A stretch of DNA of 64,000 bases from Segatella copri (GTDB lineage Bacteria > Bacteroidota > Bacteroidia > Bacteroidales > Bacteroidaceae): NCBI RefSeq assembly GCF_019249795.2, contig NZ_CP156891.1, forward strand, positions 1,092,001 through 1,156,000, given 5' to 3'. This document shows, one piece after another, positions 1 through 8,134 of the stretch. The position numbers and the translations under genes are program-made. How positions within the stretch are numbered: the stretch's first letter is position 1; the number at the start of each line of letters is the position of its first letter. The notes beneath the pieces were generated by a model, which was not told where the DNA came from, ran no database searches, and was given only the letters and a program-made list of their open reading frames with translations.

Positions 1-14
1 ATCTTACTTCACTC

Positions 15-1367
15 TTACCTCACTCTTACCTCATAAGGGAAACGGCAGGAAGATGGATCGAGCGAATGATTCGCAGGAGCTCCCATCACCACGAGATAGA
101 GCGCCTTGAGAAGCTGGGACTTTGGAGCCTGAAACGAAACCTTTCCATTCATCGCATCACCCATCTGACCATAGATGCATTCATCAGTATCGGCGGTTAC
201 TCCCACCAAACCATAACGGTAACCGATGGTGCGTGCCATCTTGTCCTTGGATGCCTTGAACACCTTGCCCTCGGCATCGAGGGCTCTGAAATCTACAGTA
301 ACCTTCTTGCCAGCCTTCGGGATTTCCAACTTGATGGCATTAAAGCCATAGTTCTCTGGAACCGAAGCTGTATCCGGACGAAGATAACCATACTTCTGCT
401 TCAGCATCTTGGTATCGAAAGTGCAGGCATAAGGACGGGTCTCCTTGCGGGCATAATCGAAATCGAAGTTCACGAGATGACGATAGCAGTCGAACATCTC
501 ATCATTAAACTGCTTCTGACTCATCTTATACTTCCGCTTGTAGGTAACAACCGGATCCTCTCCTACCTTTCCCTCCCGATAGAGCTGGGCGATGCTTTCC
601 AATCCATGCTTCTCGGCCCACCATTCTATCACGTATGGCGAATGATAGATGTTGTCCAGATGCAGATAACCCTTATGGGTAAGCTGTCTGAAGGCATCAA
701 AATGATACTTCTCATCTGTTATCCAGTCGGGATTCACTCTCCAGAGCATCCATTGGGATGTCATCTCGAAGAAGCCGCTTCCTCCCCAGGCTTCGCCCGT
801 CTTGTCTGCCATAATCTGAAGTTGGAAACTGTGTCCCAACTCGTGAGCCAAACAGTTGAGTTTCTTATCTTGAATACGGTTAGGTGTTACCCAGAGCGCT
901 CCGATAAAGTCATCGTAAGTTCCGCCGTAAGCAGTTCCTTCCAGCGAATAGTTCACCATCACCATCATCTTATACTTGTCGCAGATGCTGCCCGGCAGAG
1001 AGAACTTCAGGGTGTCACGGAAGAAACGATAGAACCGTTCTACCTGAGTCTGTAGATTGCCCAGGTCGAATTTCATCGGCTTACCTTCGAGCGAAGGAGG
1101 ATTCTGCGGATTGTCTCCGAATGGCTTTTCCCAGAAATACACGATATTCTGGGTCTGTGCACTATGTCGCCAGCACCATCTCTCATCATCCTTGTTGAAA
1201 TCATAGGGTTTCAGAGAGTCCGGTACAAAGATGAGTTTCTGTGGTGCAGATACAGGATTTACGGGTCTGGTGGCAGGAGCCTCAGATGGGTCCTGTTGTG
1301 CCAGGGCTGCAGTAGCCCAAGGCAAGGTTGCCGCTGTGAGTATCAGCGATAAAAAGATTCGTTTCAT
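15..1367 (-). CDS. DUF6055-type putative secreted metalloprotease
   Basis: Encodes 450 residues. A signal peptide covers about residues 1-23 (hydrophobic run ending ALAQ), so the protein is exported. A zinc-peptidase-like HExxH motif is present (His175, Glu176, His179, context LAHELGHS), and Glu201 in FFEMTSQWMLW is a candidate third ligand. The layout (conserved YDDFIGALWV before the motif, C-terminal beta-rich part ending near FPYEVRVR) matches what I know as DUF6055 proteins, found beside plant-polysaccharide loci. The substrate is unknown. The gene reads away from the SusCD locus, but its promoter carries the same half-site pair as the susC and glycosidase promoters, so it is probably co-expressed with them. 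A decayed paralogue lies at 3178-4764. Confidence is high that it is a gene and moderate on catalytic activity. Confidence 0.85.
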   Translation of the reverse strand: MKRIFLSLILTAATLPWATAALAQQDPSEAPATRPVNPVSAPQKLIFVPDSLKPYDFNKDDERWCWRHSAQTQNIVYFWEKPFGDNPQNPPSLEGKPMKFDLGNLQTQVERFYRFFRDTLKFSLPGSICDKYKMMVMVNYSLEGTAYGGTYDDFIGALWVTPNRIQDKKLNCLAHELGHSFQLQIMADKTGEAWGGSGFFEMTSQWMLWRVNPDWITDEKYHFDAFRQLTHKGYLHLDNIYHSPYVIEWWAEKHGLESIAQLYREGKVGEDPVVTYKRKYKMSQKQFNDEMFDCYRHLVNFDFDYARKETRPYACTFDTKMLKQKYGYLRPDTASVPENYGFNAIKLEIPKAGKKVTVDFRALDAEGKVFKASKDKMARTIGYRYGLVGVTADTDECIYGQMGDAMNGKVSFQAPKSQLLKALYLVVMGAPANHSLDPSSCRFPYEVRVR

Positions 1368-1436
1368 TTCGGTTATGATTTTTGCGTTATTTATATTTTT
1401 GCGTTATTTATTCTTTTCGTTATTGATATTTCGCCA

Positions 1437-1504
1437 CAAAAGTACTGATAATCTTGCAAAAACGCTCGCAATATCGTCTAAAATGATATAAATATCGTAT
1501 CTTC
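1437..1504 (-). promoter_or_regulatory. Promoter of the DUF6055 gene with paired ATCGT half-sites
   Basis: On the minus strand a -7 box TACTTTTG (1437-1444) lies about 70 bases before the start codon. Upstream of it, written on the plus strand, are ATCGTCTAAAA (from 1473) and ATCGTATCTTC (from 1494). The half-sites are 21 bases apart, and the first is 28 bases from the -7 box. The same spacing occurs at three other promoters in the window. Confidence 0.7.
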
Positions 1505-1567
1505 TCAAAGAACATCTTAGAGATTTGTCAAAAATTACATCAAAATGATAGATTTGTGCAAAAAAAC

Positions 1568-1598
1568 TTGGGAGATATTATAAAAAGTCGTATCTTTG
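1568..1598 (+). promoter_or_regulatory. Bacteroidetes-type promoter of the PD-(D/E)XK gene
   Basis: TTG at 1568-1570 and TATCTTTG at 1591-1598, with 20 bases between, fit the sigma-ABfr consensus. The start codon follows 29 bases after the -7 box. Confidence 0.75.
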
Positions 1599-1627
1599 CC
1601 AAAAGAATTCTATAAAAAGAACAGATT

Positions 1628-2512
1628 ATGAGATTATCAGAAGAACGATATATCAGCTTACTTACCGACTTTGGTTTCAAACGTATATTTGGAACAAAGC
1701 CAAATAAAGACTTGCTCATCAACTTTCTGAATTCACTTTTCGATGGAGAGCAAGTCATTAAGGATGTCCGCTACCTCAATAGCGAACACGTTGGTGATGT
1801 TTTCGCAGAGCGCAAAGCTATCTTTGACGTATATTGTGAAAATGAGAAAGGAGAAAAGTTCATCGTTGAAATGCAGAACGCTTTTCAGAAATACTTCAAA
1901 GATCGTTCTCTCTTCTACTCTACATTTCCTATCAGAGAGCAAGCACCAAAAGGACAGGATTGGAATTTCAAGCTAGACCACGTTTATACAGTAGCATTAC
2001 TCAATTTTGATTTTAAGGAAGAAGCTTTCGACCAAAAAGAAATCAATCACGATGTTGGTCTGCTAGACAAAAAGACATTCAAGGTCTTTAACGACAAGCT
2101 TTCTTTCAAATATATTGAGATTGCCAAATTCAACAAAAGCGAGACTGAGCTAGAAACTCTGTATGACAAATGGCTCTATGTACTCAAGAATTTACCCAAG
2201 CTTGACAAACGACCGAAAGCTTTAAAAGAGAGAATTTTCACGAAGTTGTTTGAAGAAGCTGAAATCGCAAAATTCAGTCAACAAGAGCTACGTGAATATG
2301 AAGACAGCCTCAAAGCTTACCGAGACATTAAAAATTCGATCGATACAGCGAAGGAAGAAGGCAGAGAAGAAGGCAGGAAAGAAGGCAGAGAAGAAGGGGT
2401 TGCCAAAGAAAAGTTGGCCACCGCAAAGCGTCTTCTCGACATGGGGCTCACACAAGAGCAAGTTGCCAAAGGTACAGGTCTTTCAATAGAAGATATAGAG
2501 AGACTTGTTTAA
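1628..2512 (+). CDS. Rpn/PD-(D/E)XK nuclease family putative transposase
   Basis: Encodes 294 residues. It begins with the family's typical start, in which the phrase LLTDFGFKRIFG (residues 11-22) precedes the nuclease core. Asp67 (FDVYC) and Glu81-x-Gln83 (VEMQNAF) give the D...ExQ active-site pattern of PD-(D/E)XK enzymes. The C-terminal third is charged, with a KEEGREEGRKEGREEG-like run near residues 243-258, and ends in a helix of the type LLDMGLTQEQVAKGTGLS. Members (PDDEXK_2, Rpn-like) are annotated as recombination-promoting nucleases or transposases and occur in many copies in Bacteroidales. It has its own promoter and a strong terminator, so it is a single-gene unit. Its role in this genome is unknown. 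Confidence 0.85.
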   Translation: MRLSEERYISLLTDFGFKRIFGTKPNKDLLINFLNSLFDGEQVIKDVRYLNSEHVGDVFAERKAIFDVYCENEKGEKFIVEMQNAFQKYFKDRSLFYSTFPIREQAPKGQDWNFKLDHVYTVALLNFDFKEEAFDQKEINHDVGLLDKKTFKVFNDKLSFKYIEIAKFNKSETELETLYDKWLYVLKNLPKLDKRPKALKERIFTKLFEEAEIAKFSQQELREYEDSLKAYRDIKNSIDTAKEEGREEGRKEGREEGVAKEKLATAKRLLDMGLTQEQVAKGTGLSIEDIERLV

Positions 2513-2525
2513 ACAATAATAAAAC

Positions 2526-2573
2526 AAGAAAACCATCCGATGGAACTAATGCTATCGGATGGTTTTCTTTTTT
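2526..2573 (+). terminator. Strong intrinsic terminator after the Rpn-like gene
   Basis: Perfect 16-base arms at 2526-2541 and 2554-2569 (AAGAAAACCATCCGAT and its complement) with a 12-base loop, followed by a T-run. Confidence 0.9.
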
Positions 2574-2821
2574 AATACGAAACCTCAATATCGTATTCCC
2601 TTATCATTTTGATGAAAGAATGCTTTCTTTAGTATTCTTAATAAGGATCTTCCCCAATCCCCCTATGTAAACAATATTCCTAAGAAAGTAAATCAGGCAA
2701 AAACACCCGAAAAATGGGGAAAAAAGAGATTGAGAATTTTTCCTTAAGGGTTTTTATTTTTTTCCTTAAGGGAAATGATTTCTTCTCTTAAGATTTTTTC
2801 CAGCCACGCTCAAACTGTAAA
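2574..2821. other. AT-rich intergenic stretch without recognisable genes
   Basis: I see no coding potential here. It contains two CCTTAAGGG palindromes (around 2741 and 2770) inside poly-T tracts, and nothing else that I can interpret. Confidence 0.5.
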
Positions 2822-2851
2822 GTAAAAATGGCAACCGGAAAACCAGTTGCC
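2822..2851 (-). terminator. Hairpin terminator of the glycosidase remnant
   Basis: GGCAACCGG at 2830-2838 pairs with CCAGTTGCC at 2843-2851 (one G-U pair, loop AAAA). Reading on the minus strand the stem is followed by TTTTTAC. It lies just beyond the stop codon of the remnant at 2869. Confidence 0.7.
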
Positions 2852-2868
2852 ACTTTTTTACTTTCTAA

Positions 2869-2955
2869 CTATTTAGCTTTCTTCGAAAGTCTCACCATCA
2901 ATACACCATGAGCAGGGATTGTTGCCTTGGTATTCTGAGCAGTCACGGCTGCCAG
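2869..2955 (-). pseudogene. C-terminal remnant of a glycoside-hydrolase-like gene
   Basis: Minus-strand frame of 28 codons ending in TAG and bounded upstream by another TAG. The end of the peptide, ATIPAHGVLMVRLSKKAK, is like the last beta-strands of alpha-galactosidase-type C-terminal domains (PAHGV-x-hydrophobic-LS). With its own terminator retained, it looks like the tail of a deleted carbohydrate-active enzyme gene. The family assignment is tentative. Confidence 0.5.
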
Positions 2956-2972
2956 CTATCAAAGAATACAAT

Positions 2973-3038
2973 AGAAGTTGTCTAAGTTAATAAGAGAAGT
3001 TGTCTAAGAATATAGGAGAAGTTGTCGAGATTGTTAAT
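2973..3038. repeat. Three tandem 22-base repeats
   Basis: AGAAGTTGTC recurs at 2973, 2995 and 3017 with an exact 22-base period. The units diverge at their 3' halves. No coding potential. Confidence 0.75.
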
Positions 3039-3047
3039 ATCGTAGCC

Positions 3048-3133
3048 CGCACAACAGCTGTTGTGCGCTTGCATAACAGCTGATATGCGCTCGCACAACA
3101 AGTGATGTGCGAGCGTTGACCAGCTGTTATGCA
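3048..3133. repeat. Cluster of short palindromic elements
   Basis: Successive hairpins: CGCACAACAGCTGTTGTGCG (3048-3067, perfect palindrome), GCATAACAGCTGATATGC (3071-3088), and arms GCTCGCAC/GTGCGAGC (3089-3096 and 3107-3114) around ACAAGTGA, then a half unit containing CAGCTGTTATGC. Stems differ, but the loops share an RCA..TGA pattern, also seen near 21806-21881. Confidence 0.65.
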
Positions 3134-3547
3134 CCAACTTATTTTTCATACGAATTTCATCTGATAGTACTAACTATCTACTGCAAGACGAGCAAGTCTG
3201 TCCCCGAGAACTTCACACGATAAGGCCATTGCTCATCATTGGTCTCATCATCATCCCAGGCATTGCGATACCAGCTTGCAGGTAGATGGATTTACCCAAA
3301 GGGCACCAATCTTGTCATCATAGCCAGAACCTATAGCAAGCCAATCAGTCTGATAAAGGAGATAAATCTGCATTTTATAATTATCAAGAACCGATCCCTC
3401 ATTCCATTTAGCAGGACAATAGTACTTACCATAGTCAACAATCTTTAATTTATCCATCAGCTTCACATCAGAAGGTTTAGGATTCTCAGGACTATCAGTT
3501 CCCATGGAATCATTACTGGAGCTGCAACTGCCCAATAACAATAAAAG

Positions 3548-4706
3548 ACCTCAGTTCGGGATAACGAGCTCTATCTAAAGGCTTTATAATGTTTTTATAT
3601 AAGGGACACAGAGGCTTGGCAACCATCTATATATCTTGGATGGTTGCTGAGACAAAATCCTCATGTAAAATATGCAATGTTAGAAAAGACTAAGCTGTTT
3701 CGTATCTTCGATAACGTATCCAGTAAGTGCCTTGGGCTTGTTGTCAAAGAAACAGTATGCCCCTAATGCAGAAATAATATTTATGATGAAATTCGCAACA
3801 GACCTGTGACGTGAATGTACTATCTGAGCCGTATTTTTCAACAGGTCATTAATCGTTTCAATGATGTATCTTTTGCGTAGCATCATCTTGTCATAGAACG
3901 GCATTAGTTTGTTCTTCATGTTCACTCTCAGTCCTGTTACCAACTGGATGCCTTCCTCAAAAAGCGAATCGAAGAGTTTTTGCGAGATATATCCTTTATC
4001 TGCAAACAGCTTACCATACAGACGTTTAGCCAACACATCGAATACCGTTGGATCTTTGTCGCTAACGTTTGCACCAGTGAGAACAAAAGCAATTATCTCA
4101 CCTCTATCATTACAAGCCAGATGTAGCTTGAACCCATGACACCATCCCATTGTTCCCTTTCCGTTTGTGGCAATGCCTTTGAACACTTTGTTGGCATAAC
4201 GCCTGAGATTGTGGCATATTGGTATCATGGTTGAATCAACAAAGGTTATACCTGTACATCTGCCAAAAGCACGGAGATTCAGGAAGAACATGAGAGGGAA
4301 GAATACGCGACTTTCAAGTTCTACAAAACGGTTATAAGACACCGCATTTGGAAAATATGACTTCAAAGTTCCTCTAATAAAGAATAGGTAATAATGCTTG
4401 AAGTTTCGGAACGAGCCGAAATGGAAATACAGCAAAATCGTCATGATTTCACTATCAGATAAAGAGGCTTTACGTCGTCTGCGCTTTACTCCATCTTCAC
4501 CCAAAAGCAATTTTCCTGCATTTTCAGCATCAAAAACTTTGTAAAATTCATCAATAATACAAAATAATTCTGTAACTTTGTCCTTGGTAATCTCCATAAT
4601 GATATCTTTTTATGTTTGTAACTAATTGGATTTCAACTACAAAGATACAAAAAATATCGGAGATTACCAACTTTTTTAGGCACTATTTCTTATCCCGAAC
4701 TGAGGT
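3548..4706 (-). mobile_element. IS982-family insertion sequence, complete
   Basis: The ends are perfect 17-base inverted repeats, ACCTCAGTTCGGGATAA at 3548-3564 and its complement at 4690-4706. They are flanked by 7-base direct repeats ATAAAAG at 3541-3547 and 4707-4713. The single transposase gene is intact, so the element may be active. It splits codon 20 of the lipoprotein pseudogene. Confidence 0.92.
3680..4597 (-). CDS. IS982-family transposase
   Basis: Encodes 305 residues, a normal length for the family. The DDE triad is visible as Asp121 (ITFVDSTMIP), Asp200 (LFADKGYIS) and Glu247 (RKRYIIETINDLLK). The order and spacing, with a KRYIIET block near the C-terminus, are typical of IS982 enzymes. 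The gene fills most of the 1159-base element and has no frameshift or stop. It catalyses cut-and-paste movement of the element. Its start fits the plus-strand coordinate just inside the right inverted repeat. Confidence 0.9.
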   Translation of the reverse strand: MEITKDKVTELFCIIDEFYKVFDAENAGKLLLGEDGVKRRRRKASLSDSEIMTILLYFHFGSFRNFKHYYLFFIRGTLKSYFPNAVSYNRFVELESRVFFPLMFFLNLRAFGRCTGITFVDSTMIPICHNLRRYANKVFKGIATNGKGTMGWCHGFKLHLACNDRGEIIAFVLTGANVSDKDPTVFDVLAKRLYGKLFADKGYISQKLFDSLFEEGIQLVTGLRVNMKNKLMPFYDKMMLRKRYIIETINDLLKNTAQIVHSRHRSVANFIINIISALGAYCFFDNKPKALTGYVIEDTKQLSLF

Positions 4707-4773
4707 ATAAAAGGAAAAAAGACAATATTGCTACGTTTCTCGTATTCAGTTTAATTTGTTTCATGATTTACAG

Positions 4774-6130
4774 CAATAGTTCGTTAATAATTCAATAATG
4801 TGCTAAGCAGCTATACGCTGTAAGCACGAGAGATCTTTGAAAATCTTGCTAATTAAAGTTCGGTTCGGGGTGTACCCGCTTGCTTTAAAAATTCGTTTCA
4901 CCAGATAAATGTTGGTCATCAGTGACTTGAATGAAGACATAGAATATTCCATTCCCATCTCCTTCATAGTTACCTTGGCAACATTTAGTGATGTGAACGA
5001 AGCATTGAAAGCAAAATCGAGTTTCCACTTATCGCGAGCCTGGCAGTCCATAAGACCAGTATAGCCTTTGGCGTCACGAAAGCAAAATTCAATCTGGAAC
5101 CTGGTTCTATAATAAAGAAGTACCTCTTCACCCGAAAGTGAGGTGTCTGTAGAGAAGAATAGTTTCTTCTTGCCATTCGGCATCTGCCAGATGACAAGTC
5201 TAACTTTACACCTGAGTGCCTTGGAATAGGCTATCAAAGTATAAGCTGTTCCTTCTATATCTTTCATCTCCATCTTCTCCATTCGAGTGAGGTCAAGATT
5301 CTTCATATCAATCTTGCCATCCTTGGTCTTGGGGCGACCACGTTTTCCAGTACGTGGACCAGCATAGACATAAAAGAGACAAGCATTGTCACGAAAGCGG
5401 CTTATCAAAGAGAACCTTTCTTTCTTTATCCCATTAACAAATGTACTTGTAGAGAAGTAAGCATCTGCAACTATGAGGGTTGAGAGTTTGAGAAGTTCCT
5501 TGCGATAACGCTTAATGACGCTGATATAGAAATCTACCATAGTCTTGTTTCTAAGACTCAGTTCTTTATTACTTAGCGACTGGTGTGCTTTTAACATCAT
5601 GCAGTCTTTGGCATCAATATCAATGAGGCCAATACCCATGATTTCGAGACCATGTTTAACAGACTGTGCACATCCCGACCAAAAACGACCGATATGTGGA
5701 GTCTTCTTGCCAGCTTTGCTGATGTAGCTGGGATCAATGGCAATAGCCCATCTTCCCTGTTTACCAAAGAAGCGCTTGGCAAGTGAGACATTAAGTTTGA
5801 GCCAGTCAATGCTTTTCGACTTTTTTAAGCCGAATGCGTTGCGATAGGTTTGCTCAACATGCGAGCCATACCTCCCCATTTGGGTGAAATTTATCTTTCT
5901 TGGTATTACCATGAACAAAATTATCACCTCGATGAGTATTTTCTCGAAACTTTTTGTTAACTTTGCAGCCTAATCTTCAACTGCATCTTTAAAGATATCC
6001 ATATATTGGTCAAGTCCTGTATTCATATAATTTTGCGTTTGTCGTGATTTGCAAAGTTACTGAAAAATCAGCGACTTGACCAACTTTTTATAGTTAAGTT
6101 TTCATAAGCATTTCTTAATATAAGTTATTG
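4774..6130 (-). mobile_element. IS4-family insertion sequence
   Basis: The target repeat ATTTACAG flanks the element (4766-4773 and 6131-6138); two further bases, TG, are also shared (TGATTTACAG at 4764-4773 and 6129-6138). The imperfect inverted ends both begin CAATA. The internal promoter box TAACTTTG (minus strand, 6052-6059) precedes the transposase. The insertion lies immediately upstream of the start codon of the DUF6055 lipoprotein pseudogene. Exact ends could be off by two bases. Confidence 0.8.
4803..5927 (-). CDS. IS4-family transposase, probably interrupted by an amber codon
   Basis: The open part, from a GTG at 5927, has 374 codons. Counting from there, Asp65 (AIDPSYIS), Asp155 (VADAYFST) and the signature Tyr273-(2)-Arg276-(3)-Glu280-(6)-Lys287 are the catalytic marks of IS4 transposases. 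The same frame continues upstream to an ATG at 6026 that sits properly behind a promoter box. It is blocked by TAG at 5970-5972, so the native protein was about 407 residues and this copy probably lacks its N-terminus. The second half also carries the basic RTGKRGRPK stretch. The element is likely inactive unless the stop is suppressed or translation restarts. Confidence 0.85.
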   Translation of the reverse strand: MIILFMVIPRKINFTQMGRYGSHVEQTYRNAFGLKKSKSIDWLKLNVSLAKRFFGKQGRWAIAIDPSYISKAGKKTPHIGRFWSGCAQSVKHGLEIMGIGLIDIDAKDCMMLKAHQSLSNKELSLRNKTMVDFYISVIKRYRKELLKLSTLIVADAYFSTSTFVNGIKKERFSLISRFRDNACLFYVYAGPRTGKRGRPKTKDGKIDMKNLDLTRMEKMEMKDIEGTAYTLIAYSKALRCKVRLVIWQMPNGKKKLFFSTDTSLSGEEVLLYYRTRFQIEFCFRDAKGYTGLMDCQARDKWKLDFAFNASFTSLNVAKVTMKEMGMEYSMSSFKSLMTNIYLVKRIFKASGYTPNRTLISKIFKDLSCLQRIAA

Positions 6131-6275
6131 ATTTACAGACGATTAAATGTTAATTTAACGCAGTATTGTTACAGAACTTTCGCTAATAAACTCCATACGT
6201 TCTGGGCTAGGAGTTTCGGATCTTCTGCCCGTTCTTGAACCACGAGCAAAAGTTCTGGTTATTATTTTAAAACAA

Positions 6276-6318
6276 AAATGGGATAACTAAATTTCAAGAA
6301 ACTCAGTTATCCCATATA
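6276..6318 (-). terminator. Intrinsic terminator of the SusC/SusD operon
   Basis: ATGGGATAACT (6278-6288) pairs perfectly with AGTTATCCCAT (6305-6315). On the minus strand the stem is followed by TTTTTGTTTTAAAA. It lies 9 bases after the susD-like stop. Confidence 0.85.
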
Positions 6319-6326
6319 TTTAACTT

Positions 6327-8117
6327 TTAATTTTTACTGTCTGCCACAGAATAAGGAGCAGGATCCAAATTCGGACACTTCTCTAACTCATAACGAGGAA
6401 TCGGCATCCAATACATCTTATCTCTGAATGTTCTGGTCTGAAGTGGAGCCAAATCATGAGAGTAAAGCAACGAACCATCCTTCATCTTGTAAATCTTCAT
6501 GGCAGTAGGAAGATTTGCAGCAGAATATGCTTCCGGCATTTTCTGCCAACGACGGAGATCGAAGAAACGCTGTCCCTCGAACATCAACTCAACACGACGC
6601 TCATATTCGTATTCAGCACGCAAGTTCTTACCAGTTGCAGCAGGAAGTCCTACACGCTGACGAACCAGATTGATATACTTCAAAGCCTCAGCCTTATTGC
6701 CAAGCTCCATCTGGCATTCAGCATAGTTCAGATAGATTTCAGCCAAGCGGAAGAAAATCCAAGGAGTAGTATCCACCTCATCCTCCTGCTCATTATTATA
6801 TTGAGGATTCAGGAACTTCTTCATATAATATCCGGTCTTGGTTGCATTCCAGTACTCGTCATCAGTATTGCAAGCAGACGAATTACCACCCTTGACACCA
6901 GCTTGACCTGGTTCGTAAATTCCAATTACACGATTGGCATCACCATAGCCCCATTTTGAACCATCATAAATAAAGTTTGCATAGAAACGCATCTCACGAC
7001 CTTCGTATGGAGAATTCGAGGTAGCCAAAATCGTTGTATCCTTATAAACGGTTTGTCCATCAACAACGCTAGGCATCTGAATAGCATGTGGACCGACATT
7101 CTTCATTTCAAACTTACTACCATCCGCATTCTCATAAACATCAGCAGCCTGATAAGTTGGTAACCATACACCCCAACCATGTCCACCAGTAAAGGCGCCC
7201 ATAGGAGCTTGGAAAAGATAGTTTAATGCACCACCTTCTGGGTCTTTTACATTGTAAAGCTTCTCAAAGATAATTTCCGGATTTTCTGCATTATAGAACA
7301 GAGCTGCATACTCATCAGCATTGCTGACAGAAGACAAACTGTAAACGTTCAAATCAATGACAGCCTTATTGGCATCAGCAGCAGCCTGCCAACGCTCCTG
7401 GGAAGGAGTACCAAACAAAGGACTAGCCTTATAAAGCAAAGTACGAGCCTTAACAGCTAAAGCCGCTCCCTTTGTTGCACGTCCGAAGTCATCACTTGAG
7501 CTGTATTTTGTTGGCAGAATATTTGCCGCACGATCACAATCGTTGCAAATGGAATCAGCAACCTCATCCATAGGAGCACGTGTCTGACCAAACTCTGAAT
7601 TGATACCGAGAGTAGAATAAATCAGAGGAACACGGCCATAGAGTGAATATAATTGATGATAGAAGAATGCACGAAGGAAATAAGCCTGTCCCTTGATAAG
7701 CTTTTTTCTAGTTGCATCAGAAGTACCTTCTGCTGCAGGAACGTTATCTATATTTTCCAACAATTCATTCACTTGTTTGATTCCTGTATAATAGAAATGC
7801 CAAGTGTTACCACGAGCCTCAGAAAAACCAACGTTGTAGTTATCGCAGGACACATTACCCTCGCAATAAACATTTGTTGCATAACCTGTACGGTGATAAA
7901 CATCATCTGTATAACTACAGAAAGGCACGCCTTGTTCATTCTCACCTTCTACATATCTGTAGCAATCGCTAAGAGCAGCATTTGCCAAATCAACATTACT
8001 CCAGACAGCAGCATCAGAAATTTTATTATGAGGATCTACATCCAGGAAATCGGAGCAAGATGCCATCATTAATGCCATACAAACAATGGCACTTCCTTTA
8101 AATATATTATATTTCAT
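6327..8117 (-). CDS. susD: SusD/RagB-family nutrient-binding outer-membrane lipoprotein
   Basis: Encodes 596 residues. The lipoprotein signal has its lipobox at MMASC (Cys21), followed by SDFLDVDPHNKIS, the usual SusD start. The N-terminal SusD-like region carries TPR-type helices (RGNTWHFYYTGIKQVNELLENI). The C-terminal RagB/SusD block WIFFRLAEIYLNYAECQMELG is near residues 455-475. It binds glycans on the cell surface and caps the SusC channel. It follows the susC-like gene by 17 bases and ends at a terminator, so the pair forms one operon. The ligand is inferred from the neighbouring arabinosidase genes to be an arabinose-rich plant glycan. Family assignment is secure. Confidence 0.95.
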   Translation of the reverse strand: MKYNIFKGSAIVCMALMMASCSDFLDVDPHNKISDAAVWSNVDLANAALSDCYRYVEGENEQGVPFCSYTDDVYHRTGYATNVYCEGNVSCDNYNVGFSEARGNTWHFYYTGIKQVNELLENIDNVPAAEGTSDATRKKLIKGQAYFLRAFFYHQLYSLYGRVPLIYSTLGINSEFGQTRAPMDEVADSICNDCDRAANILPTKYSSSDDFGRATKGAALAVKARTLLYKASPLFGTPSQERWQAAADANKAVIDLNVYSLSSVSNADEYAALFYNAENPEIIFEKLYNVKDPEGGALNYLFQAPMGAFTGGHGWGVWLPTYQAADVYENADGSKFEMKNVGPHAIQMPSVVDGQTVYKDTTILATSNSPYEGREMRFYANFIYDGSKWGYGDANRVIGIYEPGQAGVKGGNSSACNTDDEYWNATKTGYYMKKFLNPQYNNEQEDEVDTTPWIFFRLAEIYLNYAECQMELGNKAEALKYINLVRQRVGLPAATGKNLRAEYEYERRVELMFEGQRFFDLRRWQKMPEAYSAANLPTAMKIYKMKDGSLLYSHDLAPLQTRTFRDKMYWMPIPRYELEKCPNLDPAPYSVADSKN

Positions 8118-8134
8118 TGTTGTCTATTTTTTAA

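Larger units (their letters stand above)
3178..4764 (-). pseudogene. DUF6055-like lipoprotein gene broken by IS insertion and deletion
   Basis: The minus-strand start codon is at 4764-4762. Removing the IS982 element and one copy of its 7-base target repeat joins the frame exactly into a lipoprotein signal (MKQIKLNTRN, then a hydrophobic run ending LLGSC), followed by residues resembling the intact DUF6055 protein at 15-1367 (YDDKIGALWVNP here, YDDFIGALWVTP there). The frame then jumps, with a frameshift near 3270-3300, to a C-terminal piece (WYRNAWDDDE ... WPYRVKF, stop at 3178-3180). About 200 central codons, including the HExxH region, are missing. An IS4-family element sits directly 5' of the start codon, so the original leader is beyond 6130. 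The gene is inactive. Confidence 0.85.

Noticed and set aside
2973..3133. Short repeats as a CRISPR array
   Set aside because: Units are tandem or palindromic without unique spacers of constant length, and no cas genes are present.
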